Shown: positions 8,191-15,977, counted from the first letter of the stretch. The stretch is DNA of 42,990 nucleotides from SFWF01 sp045636705 (GCA_045636705.1 JAZTYA010000028.1:1-42990); one strand, 5' to 3'. Made by a program: numbers and translations. The notes: generated by a model not told the origin, from the letters alone.

Positions 8191-8561
8191 GCGAACACAA
8201 TATTGAAGGCATAATGAACGTAACCATGGAAAAACTTCGTGCTATGGTTGATGCTGATACAATTATAGGCACACCTCTTACCGTAGGCGAGCTTACCTTA
8301 ATTCCGGTTTCGAAGGTTTCTTTTGGACTTGCTACAGGCGGCTCGGATTTTCCAACAAAGCAAAGCGCAGTTTTTGGCGGTGGCGGTGGAGCAGGCGTTT
8401 CTGTTCAGCCAATTGCTTTTATTGCGGTTAGCGGTTCGGACGTAAAAATGCTTCAGGTAAATGCAGAACTGACACCTGTTGATAAGCTTATTGATAATGC
8501 TCCCGATTTAATTAAAAAGGTTAAAAATCTCTTTGAGAAAAAGACCATAATAGAGGAATAA
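8187..8561 (+). CDS. gerW: GerW family sporulation protein (YtfJ)
   Basis: Small soluble protein of the YtfJ/GerW family, required in Bacillus for normal germination of spores. The diagnostic regions are GTPLTVGELTLIPVSKVSFGL, here split around residues 30-50, and the glycine-rich FGGGGGAGVSVQPIAFI at about 66-82. The 124-residue length is slightly short but complete. Its ATG overlaps the TGA of the DUF2953 gene. The next gene, dacF, is also sporulation-linked in Bacillus, supporting a spore-envelope function for this segment. Confidence 0.92.
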   Translation: MSEHNIEGIMNVTMEKLRAMVDADTIIGTPLTVGELTLIPVSKVSFGLATGGSDFPTKQSAVFGGGGGAGVSVQPIAFIAVSGSDVKMLQVNAELTPVDKLIDNAPDLIKKVKNLFEKKTIIEE

Positions 8562-8562
8562 T
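8533..8562 (+). promoter_or_regulatory. weak candidate promoter for dacF
   Basis: TTGAGA at 8533-8538, an 18-base spacer and AATAAT at 8557-8562. The -10 match is poor (first base A). If used, the transcript would begin at the foot of the hairpin at 8567-8606. dacF could equally be read from the operon promoter at 5526. Confidence 0.3.
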
Positions 8563-8566
8563 TCTT

Positions 8567-8606
8567 TATCACCCTCGAGTACTATTTTAGTAAATAGAGG
8601 GTGATA
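8567..8606 (+). promoter_or_regulatory. hairpin enclosing the dacF ribosome site
   Basis: TATCACCCTC (8567-8576) is a perfect complement of GAGGGTGATA (8597-8606), which is the Shine-Dalgarno of dacF. An inner stem CTATTT/AAATAG (8582-8587 with 8592-8597) over a TAGT loop stacks on it, leaving a CGAGTA bulge. The hairpin ends two bases before the ATT start and has no T-run, so occlusion of the ribosome site is more likely than termination. Confidence 0.7.
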
Positions 8607-8608
8607 TT

Positions 8609-9727
8609 ATTAAGATTATAAGAATTTTACTTGTTTTAGTTAGCCTTTTCCTTTTTTCGGTCAATGCCTTTGCCCTGGCTGATTCGGCAAAATCGGCAAT
8701 ACTCATTAATGCAGAAACTAATGAAATTATTTTCGAGAAGAACGCTTATGAAAAGTTGCCTATGGCAAGTACTACAAAAATAATGACGGCTTTGATTCTT
8801 GCCGAACAACCAAATTTAGAAAAGCGGATTACCACAACCAAAGAAATGGTGACGGTTGAAGGTTCTTCTATGGGACTTTTAGCAGGGGATAGCGTTTCAT
8901 ATTTTGACCTGCTTTACGGAATGCTTTTATCTTCGGGTAACGATGCTGCAAACACTACGGCGATAGCAATTTCCGGCTCTAGCAAAGAATTTGCTAAGGT
9001 AATGAACTTAAAGGCAAAATCCATAGGGCTAAAAGCCACAAATTTTGTAACTCCGTCAGGCCTTGATGACGAAAACCATTATTCAACCGCTTTTGATATG
9101 TCAATTTTAACAGCGGCTGCCTTAAAAAATGACAAATTTAAAGAAGCCTGCTCTTCATATACAAAAACGCTTTATTACGGGAATCCACCCTATAACAGAA
9201 CCCTTACAAATCATAACAAACTTTTAAAAAGCTATGAAGGCATAATTGGTGTTAAGACAGGCTTTACTAAAAAATCAGGCAGATGTCTTGTTACTGCGGC
9301 AGAGCGCGATGGTGGACAAATTATAGCCGTAACACTAAACGAACCAAATGACTGGCAAACCCACAGAGAACTTTTAGACTTTGGTTTTTCTAGTTTAGAG
9401 GACACTAAGCTTTTTGTTGATTTAAGTGATAGCTTCTTGACCGTTACAAACGGACAGGCAAACAAAGTGGCTTTAAAATGTGAGCCTGTTAAAATAAAAA
9501 TGTTGCCTGAAAACGTTAAGCGTGTGGAGTCTAAAGTCTGGCTTCCGGGTTCTGTTCTGGCGCCTTTAAAGGCAGGCGATATAGTAGGTAAAGTTTCATA
9601 TTACCTAAATGATAATTTAATTGCAGAAACTAATATTTTATCCGATAACAGCGTAGAGGCCATATCTCGCAAAACCTTTAGTCAAAAACTTGTTGAAGTT
9701 ATAAAAGAAATACTTTTAAAAATATAG
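8609..9727 (+). CDS. dacF: D-alanyl-D-alanine carboxypeptidase (DacF type), ATT start
   Basis: Low-molecular-weight penicillin-binding protein that trims the terminal D-Ala of peptidoglycan stem peptides; in Bacillus the DacF class controls cross-linking of spore peptidoglycan. Numbered from the ATT, it has a signal peptide (KIIRILLVLVSLFLFSVNAFA, cleavage near residues 22-24), the serine acyl-enzyme motif Ser54-Thr-Thr-Lys57, SGN at 109-111 and KTG at 216-218, then a C-terminal beta domain and a terminal amphipathic anchor helix. The first ordinary in-frame start is TTG at 8756, which would remove the signal peptide and the first strands. AGAGGGTGAT at 8596-8605 is ideally spaced for ATT at 8609. 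The product is 372 residues. Confidence 0.9.
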   Translation: MKIIRILLVLVSLFLFSVNAFALADSAKSAILINAETNEIIFEKNAYEKLPMASTTKIMTALILAEQPNLEKRITTTKEMVTVEGSSMGLLAGDSVSYFDLLYGMLLSSGNDAANTTAIAISGSSKEFAKVMNLKAKSIGLKATNFVTPSGLDDENHYSTAFDMSILTAAALKNDKFKEACSSYTKTLYYGNPPYNRTLTNHNKLLKSYEGIIGVKTGFTKKSGRCLVTAAERDGGQIIAVTLNEPNDWQTHRELLDFGFSSLEDTKLFVDLSDSFLTVTNGQANKVALKCEPVKIKMLPENVKRVESKVWLPGSVLAPLKAGDIVGKVSYYLNDNLIAETNILSDNSVEAISRKTFSQKLVEVIKEILLKI

Positions 9728-9736
9728 GAGATAACA

Positions 9737-10489
9737 GTGAAAGATAACAAAGTAAGATTACAAAAAGTCCTTGCTGAAAGCGGTGTCGCATCTCGTCGCA
9801 AATCTGAGGAGTTAATTGAACAGGGCAGAGTTAAGGTTAACGGAAGAGTTGCTTGTATAGGCGATAAGGTTGACCCAATACGCGATAAAATTACCGTAAG
9901 AGGCAAGCCTGTTGTTGCTAATACTGAAAAAGTCTACATAATGCTTCATAAACCCCGTGGATTTATAACCACTATGTCGGATGAAAAGGACAGAAAATGC
10001 GTTGCCGAATTAATTAAAGATGTTCCGCAGAAGGTGTTTCCTGTTGGTAGGCTTGATAAAAACTCTGAAGGTTTGCTTTTGATGACAAACGATGGCGAAC
10101 TTTCAAACAAACTTACAAAACCTGCTTCTCACGTTAACAAAACCTATCGTGTTACAGTTGCGGGCAAGGTTACCGAAGAACAGATTACAAAACTTTGTTC
10201 GGGAATTGATATTGACAACGATGGACGTCTTACTTTACCTTGCGACGTTTTCGTTATTGAACGCAAAGAGGACAGAACGGTTTTAAACTTCATTATTCAC
10301 GAAGGAAGAAACCGTCAGATAAGAAGAATGTGTGAAGCTGTAAATCTTGAGGTTTTAAGACTTAAGAGAACCGAAATTGCGGGAGTAAAGCTTGGAATGT
10401 TAGGACAAGGCAAGTGGAGAAACCTAAACGAAAAAGAGCTAAGAAGACTCACAAGCGTTTCTTCAACAACAAAAAATGGGGAATATTAA
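9737..10489 (+). CDS. rluB: RsuA/RluB family pseudouridine synthase
   Basis: Modifies uridine to pseudouridine in ribosomal RNA. An N-terminal S4 RNA-binding domain (VRLQKVLAESGVASRRKSEE to about residue 60) is followed by the catalytic domain with the family motif VGRLDKNSEGLLLMTNDGEL, whose Asp is the nucleophile, and the C-terminal EGRNRQIRRMCEAV. The 250-residue length is typical. RluB (23S) is the likely assignment by position after scpB-dacF in Firmicutes, but RsuA-like specificity cannot be excluded. The GTG start follows GGAGATAACA; 9 bases separate it from dacF. Confidence 0.9.
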   Translation: MKDNKVRLQKVLAESGVASRRKSEELIEQGRVKVNGRVACIGDKVDPIRDKITVRGKPVVANTEKVYIMLHKPRGFITTMSDEKDRKCVAELIKDVPQKVFPVGRLDKNSEGLLLMTNDGELSNKLTKPASHVNKTYRVTVAGKVTEEQITKLCSGIDIDNDGRLTLPCDVFVIERKEDRTVLNFIIHEGRNRQIRRMCEAVNLEVLRLKRTEIAGVKLGMLGQGKWRNLNEKELRRLTSVSSTTKNGEY

Positions 10490-10508
10490 AAAATATTAAA
10501 TATTTCTC

Positions 10509-10537
10509 TTGTTTAAATTAATGTTTGGTGTTATAAT
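10509..10537 (+). promoter_or_regulatory. SigA-type promoter of the transcarboxylase operon
   Basis: TTGTTT at 10509-10514, 17-base spacer, perfect TATAAT at 10532-10537; 56 bases before the first gene of the operon. Confidence 0.75.
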
Positions 10538-10544
10538 CTATTTG

Positions 10545-10567
10545 GTGAAATTTGGATTTGATTTCAC
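10545..10567 (+). promoter_or_regulatory. inverted repeat at the transcription start, possible operator
   Basis: GTGAAAT (10545-10551) and ATTTCAC (10561-10567) form a 7-base inverted repeat separated by 9 bases, placed just downstream of the -10 box where a repressor would block initiation. It could instead be a 5' hairpin in the mRNA. The cognate regulator is not identifiable. Confidence 0.4.
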
Positions 10568-10593
10568 TAGTTGTATTTCTCGGAGGAAGTTAA

Positions 10594-11967
10594 ATGAATT
10601 CTTTTAGTTTGGATAGATATGCAGAGGAAGTGTCCTCCTTATCTGTTTCTGCTGCAAGAAAGCGCTTAGAAATGCTTTTTGATGGCGGAGTTTATGATGA
10701 AATTGACCGTTTCTTAAAAAATAAAGAAAGTGAATGTGAAGTCGTTGCGGCAGTAGGTCTCGTAAACGGCTCTTACGTATATGCTTTTGCACAAAGCGTT
10801 GATGTAAACGCAGGTGCAATGGGTAGCGTTCAGGCTTCAAAGATAGCACACGTCTACGAGCTTGCTACTACTACCGGATATCCTGTTGTAGGTATCTATG
10901 ACTCAAACGGAGCACACGTTGACGAAGGTGTTGAGGCTTTAGAGGCTTATGGTAAGCTTATAGCTTCGGCTTCTAAGATTTCGGGTGTTGTTCCTCAAAT
11001 TTCCGTTGTGGCAGGTCCTTGTGTTGGTTCTGCGGCAGTTTTGGCTACTTTAGCTGACTTTACCGTTATGACAAAGGATAGCGAGTTTTATATTACCGCT
11101 CCATCTCTTCTCGACGACAAGGCAGTTGGAACTGCAAACACTGCTTCTGAGAATGGAACTGCAACAGTAGTTGTCAATGATGATGCTGAAGCAATAAGTG
11201 CTGCTATTGATTTGTTGGCTTATATGCCTTCTAACAACCTTTCGGTTCCTATGATGGCAGAAACCGAGTCAACAACAGGCAGCGACGACGTTATTTCTGA
11301 CGTTTTTGATGACAATAGCTTTATGGAACTTTATAAAGATTATGCTAAGTGTATTAAGGTTGGATTTGCAAGACTTATGGGCGCATCTGTTGGTGTGGTT
11401 TATACAGATAAATCTGCGGCTGACGGCTACTTCTGTGAAGCAGGCGCAAAGAAGGCTGCAAAGTTTATCAGAGTTTGCGATGCTTTCTCTATTCCGGTAA
11501 TTACCTTAGTAGACAGTCTTGGCGCTTTAGCTTCAAAAGATAGCGAGCTTTCAGGTGGCGTCAAATCTGTAGCGCTCTTAGCATCTACCTATAGTGAAGC
11601 TACGTGTCCTAAGATTTCTGTTGTTTTAGGAAATGCTATCTCGGCAGCTTATATCGCATTTGTATCTGCTGCAGCTGATCCTGATATGGTTTTCGCTTTA
11701 GAAAATAGCGTTATCGGCACACTCGAGCCAATGACTGCAGTTCAACTTTTATATAAAGACAGACTAATGTCAGGAGAAACTCGTGAAGCTTTAGAGCAGG
11801 AGTACATTACCGATAAATGTTCTGCATTTAATGCGGCTGCAAAGGGTTACGTTACCGACATTATCACAAAGGAAGAGATTGCTTCAAAATTAGCTGCGGC
11901 AACAAACCTTCTTGTATCTAAAAGAGTATCCACTATGGATAAGAAACACACAAATATACCGCTTTAA
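10594..11967 (+). CDS. acyl-CoA carboxyltransferase subunit (12S/MmdA-like)
   Basis: Crotonase-fold carboxyltransferase of the propionyl-CoA carboxylase beta/methylmalonyl-CoA decarboxylase alpha/transcarboxylase 12S family, moving CO2 between a CoA thioester and carboxybiotin. Two tandem domains are visible: the N-terminal half with SVQASKIAHVYELATTTGYP and VVAGPCVGSAAVLATLADF, and the C-terminal half with FARLMGASVGVVYTDKSAADG and ISVVLGNAISAAYIAF. At 457 residues it is 50-60 shorter than typical members and lacks much of the usual N-terminus. It is the first gene of a three-gene unit with a biotin carrier and a pyruvate carboxyltransferase; no biotin carboxylase or membrane decarboxylase gene is adjacent. 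The acyl-CoA used cannot be told from sequence. ATG follows CGGAGGAAG. Confidence 0.85.
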   Translation: MNSFSLDRYAEEVSSLSVSAARKRLEMLFDGGVYDEIDRFLKNKESECEVVAAVGLVNGSYVYAFAQSVDVNAGAMGSVQASKIAHVYELATTTGYPVVGIYDSNGAHVDEGVEALEAYGKLIASASKISGVVPQISVVAGPCVGSAAVLATLADFTVMTKDSEFYITAPSLLDDKAVGTANTASENGTATVVVNDDAEAISAAIDLLAYMPSNNLSVPMMAETESTTGSDDVISDVFDDNSFMELYKDYAKCIKVGFARLMGASVGVVYTDKSAADGYFCEAGAKKAAKFIRVCDAFSIPVITLVDSLGALASKDSELSGGVKSVALLASTYSEATCPKISVVLGNAISAAYIAFVSAAADPDMVFALENSVIGTLEPMTAVQLLYKDRLMSGETREALEQEYITDKCSAFNAAAKGYVTDIITKEEIASKLAAATNLLVSKRVSTMDKKHTNIPL

Positions 11968-11985
11968 TAGTAGGAGGAAATAAAA

Positions 11986-12342
11986 ATGAAACAATTAAAG
12001 ATTACAGTTAACGGAACATCTTACGATGTAGTTGTAGAAGAGGTTGGCGGTTCTGCTCCCGTAGCTGCTGCAGCTACACCCGCAGTTCAGGCTTCAGCTC
12101 CCACTCCCGCAGCAGCTCCTGCTGCAGCAGGCGAAGCAGTTGTTGCTCCTATGCCCGGTGTTATTTTATCGGTAGCGGTTTCAGCAGGACAAAGTGTTAA
12201 GAAGGGTGACGTTCTTTGCACTTTAGAGGCAATGAAGATGGAAAACGAAATTTACGCTCCACGTGATGGCGTTGTTTCTGCAGTTTCAGTTGCTAAGGGT
12301 GAGTCGGTTGAATCCGGTAAAACTTTAGTAACATTGTCATAA
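11986..12342 (+). CDS. biotin carboxyl carrier protein (1.3S-like)
   Basis: Carries CO2 on a biotin attached to Lys84 within EAMKMEN. The 118-residue protein has a short N-terminal segment (KQLKITVNGTSYDVVVEEV), an Ala/Pro-rich flexible linker (about residues 24-49) and a complete biotinyl domain (about 50-118). This architecture matches the 1.3S subunit of transcarboxylase and the gamma/delta carriers of sodium-pumping decarboxylases. It lies 18 bases after the acyl-CoA carboxyltransferase and 18 bases before the pyruvate carboxyltransferase, fitting its role as a shuttle between the two. Ribosome site TAGGAGGAA. Confidence 0.95.
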   Translation: MKQLKITVNGTSYDVVVEEVGGSAPVAAAATPAVQASAPTPAAAPAAAGEAVVAPMPGVILSVAVSAGQSVKKGDVLCTLEAMKMENEIYAPRDGVVSAVSVAKGESVESGKTLVTLS

Positions 12343-12360
12343 GGAAGAGGTAATTTATCT

Positions 12361-13758
12361 ATGGCAAAAATTGGTATTACCGAAACCGTCCTTCGTGACG
12401 CACATCAGTCGTTAATTGCGACTCGTATGACAATGGATGAGATGATTCCTATGCTTGAAAGCCTTGATAAAATAGGATATCACTCTCTTGAATGTTGGGG
12501 CGGCGCGACCTTTGACAGTTGTCTTCGTTTCTTAAATGAAGACCCATGGGATAGACTCCGTACAATTAAAAAGCATTGTCCTAATACAAAGCTTCAGATG
12601 CTTTTCAGGGGACAGAACATGCTTGGATATCGTCACTATGCAGACGACGTTGTTGAATATTTTGTTCAAAAGTCGGTTGCTAACGGTATTGATATTTTAA
12701 GAATATTCGACGCGCTCAACGACTTTAGAAACCTTGAAACTTCCATCAAGGCTGCTAAGAAGGAAGGCGCTCATACTCAGGCTGCAATTTCTTATACAAC
12801 CGGTCCTGTTTTTGACCTTGAGTATTATACAACCTATGCTAAGCAACTTGAGAATGCAGGTGCAGATTCCATCTGTATTAAGGATATGGCAGGACTTTTA
12901 ACACCTTATGCTACTTACGACCTTGTAAAAGCATTAAAGGAAACTGTTAAGGTTCCGATTCAGGTTCACAGCCACTACACATCAGGTCTTGGTTCTATGG
13001 TTCTCTTAAAGGCTATCGAGGCAGGCGCAGATGTTGTTGATACAGCAATTTCTCCTTTATCCTTAGGTACTTCACATGCCGCTACAGAGGCTATTGTAGC
13101 AGCTCTTCAGGGTACTGATATGGATACTGGTCTTTCTTTAGAAGCTTTAGCAGACGTTGCTAAATATGCAAGCACATTAAGAGAAAAATATCTTGATAGC
13201 GGTCTTCTCAACACCAAGATGCTTGGCGTTGACGGTAAGACACTAATTTACCAGGTTCCCGGCGGCATGCTTTCAAACCTTGTTTCTCAGCTTAAGCAAG
13301 CAGGCAAGGAAGACAAGCTAGCAGACGTTTTGGCAGAGGTTCCTGAGGTTCGTAAGGACTGTGGATATCCTCCACTTGTTACTCCTTCTTCTCAAATTGT
13401 TGGAACACAGGCAGTTTTCAACATTATTTCAGGCGAACGTTATAAAATGGTTACTAAGGAATTTAGGGGCCTTGTTCGCGGTGAATATGGTAAAACACCT
13501 GTTGAAATTGACCCAGAGTTTAGAAAGAAGATTATCGGCGATGCAGAACCAATTGACTGCCGTCCTGCTGATTTAATTGAGCCGGAGCTTGAAAAAATCA
13601 AGGCAGAGGTTGCTCCTTGGTCAGAACAGGAAGAGGATGTTCTTTCTTATGCTCAGTTCGACCAGGTTGCAGTTAAGTTCTTTGAACAACGCAACAATAA
13701 AAAGTATAAGGTTGATTCAAAGCGCGCTGATGCAGAGAACTCGGTTCATCCATTATAA
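12361..13758 (+). CDS. pyruvate/oxaloacetate carboxyltransferase (5S/OadA-like)
   Basis: TIM-barrel carboxyltransferase that exchanges CO2 between carboxybiotin and pyruvate/oxaloacetate. Seen: LRDAHQSLIATRM at residues 11-23 with the metal ligand Asp13, the Lys174 of SICIKDMAG that is carbamylated in homologues, and metal ligands His203 and His205 in QVHSHYTSG. The C-terminal half is the conserved association domain. At 465 residues it stops before the biotinyl domain that OadA and PycB carry, which is supplied here by the preceding gene. This is the arrangement of the 5S subunit of Propionibacterium transcarboxylase. It ends the operon; a secG promoter follows 9 bases later. Confidence 0.9.
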   Translation: MAKIGITETVLRDAHQSLIATRMTMDEMIPMLESLDKIGYHSLECWGGATFDSCLRFLNEDPWDRLRTIKKHCPNTKLQMLFRGQNMLGYRHYADDVVEYFVQKSVANGIDILRIFDALNDFRNLETSIKAAKKEGAHTQAAISYTTGPVFDLEYYTTYAKQLENAGADSICIKDMAGLLTPYATYDLVKALKETVKVPIQVHSHYTSGLGSMVLLKAIEAGADVVDTAISPLSLGTSHAATEAIVAALQGTDMDTGLSLEALADVAKYASTLREKYLDSGLLNTKMLGVDGKTLIYQVPGGMLSNLVSQLKQAGKEDKLADVLAEVPEVRKDCGYPPLVTPSSQIVGTQAVFNIISGERYKMVTKEFRGLVRGEYGKTPVEIDPEFRKKIIGDAEPIDCRPADLIEPELEKIKAEVAPWSEQEEDVLSYAQFDQVAVKFFEQRNNKKYKVDSKRADAENSVHPL

Positions 13759-13766
13759 AAAAATAG

Positions 13767-13795
13767 TTGAATTTTAATTTAAACTATGTTATACT
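13767..13795 (+). promoter_or_regulatory. SigA-type promoter of secG
   Basis: TTGAAT at 13767-13772, 17-base spacer, TATACT at 13790-13795, followed by CGGAGGTG and the secG start. Confidence 0.75.
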
Positions 13796-13836
13796 GTCAT
13801 TTGCTTAAAGAAAAACAACACGGAGGTGTCTAAAAT

Positions 13837-14085
13837 ATGACTATTTGGCACATTATTATTGGCGTTTTAGTTTTAATAGTTTCCTTAATAGTTACTGCTG
13901 TAATCCTTCTTCAACAGGGTCATCGTCAGGGTATTAATGGTGCTATTTCCGGTGGAGCAGATACTTTCCTTTCTAAGACAAAGGCTAGAACTCTTGATGC
14001 AAAGCTTTCCAGATTCACAAAGTTCATTGCTATTGCATTCATACTTTTAGTGTTTGCTGCAAACGTTATAGCTGCTTTACTTTAA
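13837..14085 (+). CDS. secG: preprotein translocase subunit SecG
   Basis: Small accessory subunit of the SecYEG export channel in the cytoplasmic membrane. The 82 residues contain two membrane helices (about 3-24 and 61-81) joined by a cytoplasmic loop with the SecG signature LQQGHRQGINGAISGGADTF, close to the family's conserved Q-G-x-G-(A/S) segment. The ATG follows CGGAGGTGTC. It is a single-gene unit with its own promoter and terminator; the rnr and smpB genes that often follow secG in Firmicutes are absent here. Confidence 0.93.
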   Translation: MTIWHIIIGVLVLIVSLIVTAVILLQQGHRQGINGAISGGADTFLSKTKARTLDAKLSRFTKFIAIAFILLVFAANVIAALL

Positions 14086-14102
14086 TACTTTTAAAAAAAT
14101 TA

Positions 14103-14138
14103 AGAGCATATTCGGTTTTCGAATATGCTCTATTTTTT
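14103..14138. terminator. bidirectional intrinsic terminator between secG and the DUF5662 gene
   Basis: AGAGCATATTCG (14103-14114) pairs perfectly with CGAATATGCTCT (14120-14131) around a GTTTT loop. ATTTTTTT follows on the plus strand and a run of A on the 5' side gives a T-run for minus-strand transcripts, so it can stop both convergent genes. Confidence 0.88.
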
Positions 14139-14665
14139 TATTTTAAATTTTGTTTTATATATTTAAAGGTTTTATCTTCACCCTTATCTTTAAGCATTGT
14201 AAGCAAAAATTCTAACTCGTCAGCGGTGGTTTCGTGCATTCTTTGTCTTGCGTTTCCTCTTAAAAAATATTCAAGCGGGGATGAGTCGGTGTATTTTTCA
14301 CCCAAATAAATTTTACTGGCCGCAACTCTGTCGCAAAACATTTCGGTCAAATAAATCTTTGGCATTGGCACGGGCTCGTATCTTTTGGTGGCAGGATTAA
14401 GGTCGGTCCAATATTCAAAGTGATGCATATTTCTACCTTTGTGGTGCATCCAAGCCTTTGAAAATCCAAAAAGTTCTCTTTCTTTTTCATTTGGACTTCT
14501 AGTTCCTTCGTAGTATTTTGCACCTAAAATAAACTCACTAAATGAAAATTTCGATAGGTCGTGCAAAAGTCCTCTAAAAAAGATGCCACATTTAAAACAA
14601 TGCACCATTACCTTGTGCCTGTGTTTTGAAATAGTGATAAAATGCTTAATAGGATGAAAACCCAT
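14138..14665 (-). CDS. DUF5662 family protein
   Basis: Protein of 175 residues of the DUF5662 family, whose function is not established (members are sometimes mislabelled as catalase). It is rich in histidine with spaced potential metal ligands: HPIKHF, SKHRHKVMVHC, GLLHDLSKFS (an HD-like His-Asp pair) and WMHHKGRNMHHFEYW. The pattern suggests a helical metal-dependent hydrolase, which is inference only. The ATG chosen at 14665 has AAAGGTGG 7 bases upstream; a GTG four codons earlier overlaps that site. It lies 53 bases downstream of dinB on the same strand and has its own candidate promoter at dinB's stop codon. Confidence 0.82.
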   Translation of the reverse strand: MGFHPIKHFITISKHRHKVMVHCFKCGIFFRGLLHDLSKFSFSEFILGAKYYEGTRSPNEKERELFGFSKAWMHHKGRNMHHFEYWTDLNPATKRYEPVPMPKIYLTEMFCDRVAASKIYLGEKYTDSSPLEYFLRGNARQRMHETTADELEFLLTMLKDKGEDKTFKYIKQNLK

Positions 14666-14695
14666 TTTAAAAACCACCTTTACGTTATTAATATT

Positions 14696-14724
14696 ATAAT
14701 ATCAAATGAAAGAGTGATTTACAA
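14696..14724 (-). promoter_or_regulatory. candidate SigA promoter for the DUF5662 gene
   Basis: On the minus strand TTGTAA (14724-14719), a 17-base spacer and TATTAT (14701-14696). The -35 box coincides with the last sense codon and stop codon of dinB. Confidence 0.5.
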
Positions 14725-15954
14725 GTCTGTTTTAAATGAAGTTATATTATCTTCGCTTAAATTACTTAAAGAGCTATCCTTTAAAATAGAGGCTTTTTTT
14801 ATGCACTTAACCCCAAACCTTGATTTAAGAATATCAACTGTTTTTTCAAGATGCTCTTGTTTTTCGTTGTTTATGGCTTCATCAAAAAGGTCAATTTGAA
14901 ATATTTCAGAGTCGCTGCATAGGTCGGATACGGCGATTCCAACACTTCTTATAAAGTAAGGTTCGTTTAGGTTTTCGGTTGCCAACTTAAAAGCGGCATT
15001 TGTTATGACAGAAGAAAGGGAAGTCGGAACTTTTAAAGAAGTCTGCCTTGAAAATGAACGAAGCGAACTGTCTTTAAGGTTGATTGATACTGTTTTACAA
15101 CGTAGATTTTGTTCTCTAAGACGCATGGCAACACTCTCTGAAATCAAGGTTAGAATTAGCTTTATATCTTCTAAACTCGTAAGGTCGCGGGTTGTGGTAG
15201 TAGAGTTGCTTATAGATTTTACCTGTCGTTTTTCTTCGTAAAAATTAACCTCTTCAAAACTATTACCGCATGCAATATCATAAAGGGTAGCGCCTTGTTT
15301 ACCCAGAAGAAGTTCAAGAGAAGGCTTGCCCATATTTATTAAATCTTTAATGGTAAAAACACCTCTACCGATAAGTTTTTTCTTTGTAGAACCGCCTACG
15401 TAAAGAAGGTTATCAACCGATAAAGGCCATACAATGTCTTTAAAATTATCTCTAGAAATTATCGTTACGGCATCCGGCTTTTTATAGTCGGAACCAAGTT
15501 TTGCAAAAACCTTATTAAAAGAAACGCCGACCGACACCGTAAGACCAAGTTCTTTTTTTATACGTTCTTTTATTTCGTTTGCAACAAGTGCGCCGTCTCT
15601 TCGTTTTCCTATATTGTTTGAAATATCAATCCAACATTCATCAATTCCGAAAGGTTCAATTCTGTCTGAATATTCGGCGCAAATGCCTTTAAAAAGCCGC
15701 GAATACTCTTCATAAAGCGGATAGTTAGGAGAAACAAAAACTAATTCAGGACATTTAATTTGAGCCTGCCAAATAGGCTCTGCGGTCTTAACACCAAAAC
15801 CGGAAGCAATTTGGTTAGCGGCTAAAATAATACCGTGTCTGGCATCACGGCTTCCGCTTACGGCTAGGGGAAGGTCTTTAAGCTCAGGATGAGCTGCGCA
15901 CTCAACCGATGCAAAAAACTTATTACAGTCAACGTGTAATATAACCTTATCCAA
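14719..15954 (-). CDS. dinB: DNA polymerase IV (Y-family), SOS-controlled
   Basis: Error-prone translesion DNA polymerase. The N-terminal palm carries the metal-binding Asp in ILHVDCNKFFASVE and the catalytic acidic pair in GIDECWIDIS; the thumb helix-hairpin-helix (LYVGGSTKKKLIGRGVFTIKDL) and a little-finger domain follow. The open frame runs further upstream, but the conserved protein starts at DKVILHVD, and TTG at 15954-15952 has GGAGGG 7 bases ahead, giving 411 residues. Transcription is predicted from TTGACT-17-TATGAT at 16028-16000, with a LexA box directly downstream, so the gene should be induced by DNA damage. It is divergent from lepA. Confidence 0.93.
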   Translation of the reverse strand: MDKVILHVDCNKFFASVECAAHPELKDLPLAVSGSRDARHGIILAANQIASGFGVKTAEPIWQAQIKCPELVFVSPNYPLYEEYSRLFKGICAEYSDRIEPFGIDECWIDISNNIGKRRDGALVANEIKERIKKELGLTVSVGVSFNKVFAKLGSDYKKPDAVTIISRDNFKDIVWPLSVDNLLYVGGSTKKKLIGRGVFTIKDLINMGKPSLELLLGKQGATLYDIACGNSFEEVNFYEEKRQVKSISNSTTTTRDLTSLEDIKLILTLISESVAMRLREQNLRCKTVSINLKDSSLRSFSRQTSLKVPTSLSSVITNAAFKLATENLNEPYFIRSVGIAVSDLCSDSEIFQIDLFDEAINNEKQEHLEKTVDILKSRFGVKCIKKASILKDSSLSNLSEDNITSFKTDL

Positions 15955-15977
15955 GCAAATTCCCTCCAAACAAATTA

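Noticed and set aside
8756..8758. TTG as the start codon of dacF
   Set aside because: It would remove the signal peptide and first strands, although the reading frame upstream is open, encodes a perfect signal sequence and is preceded by a well-spaced ribosome site.
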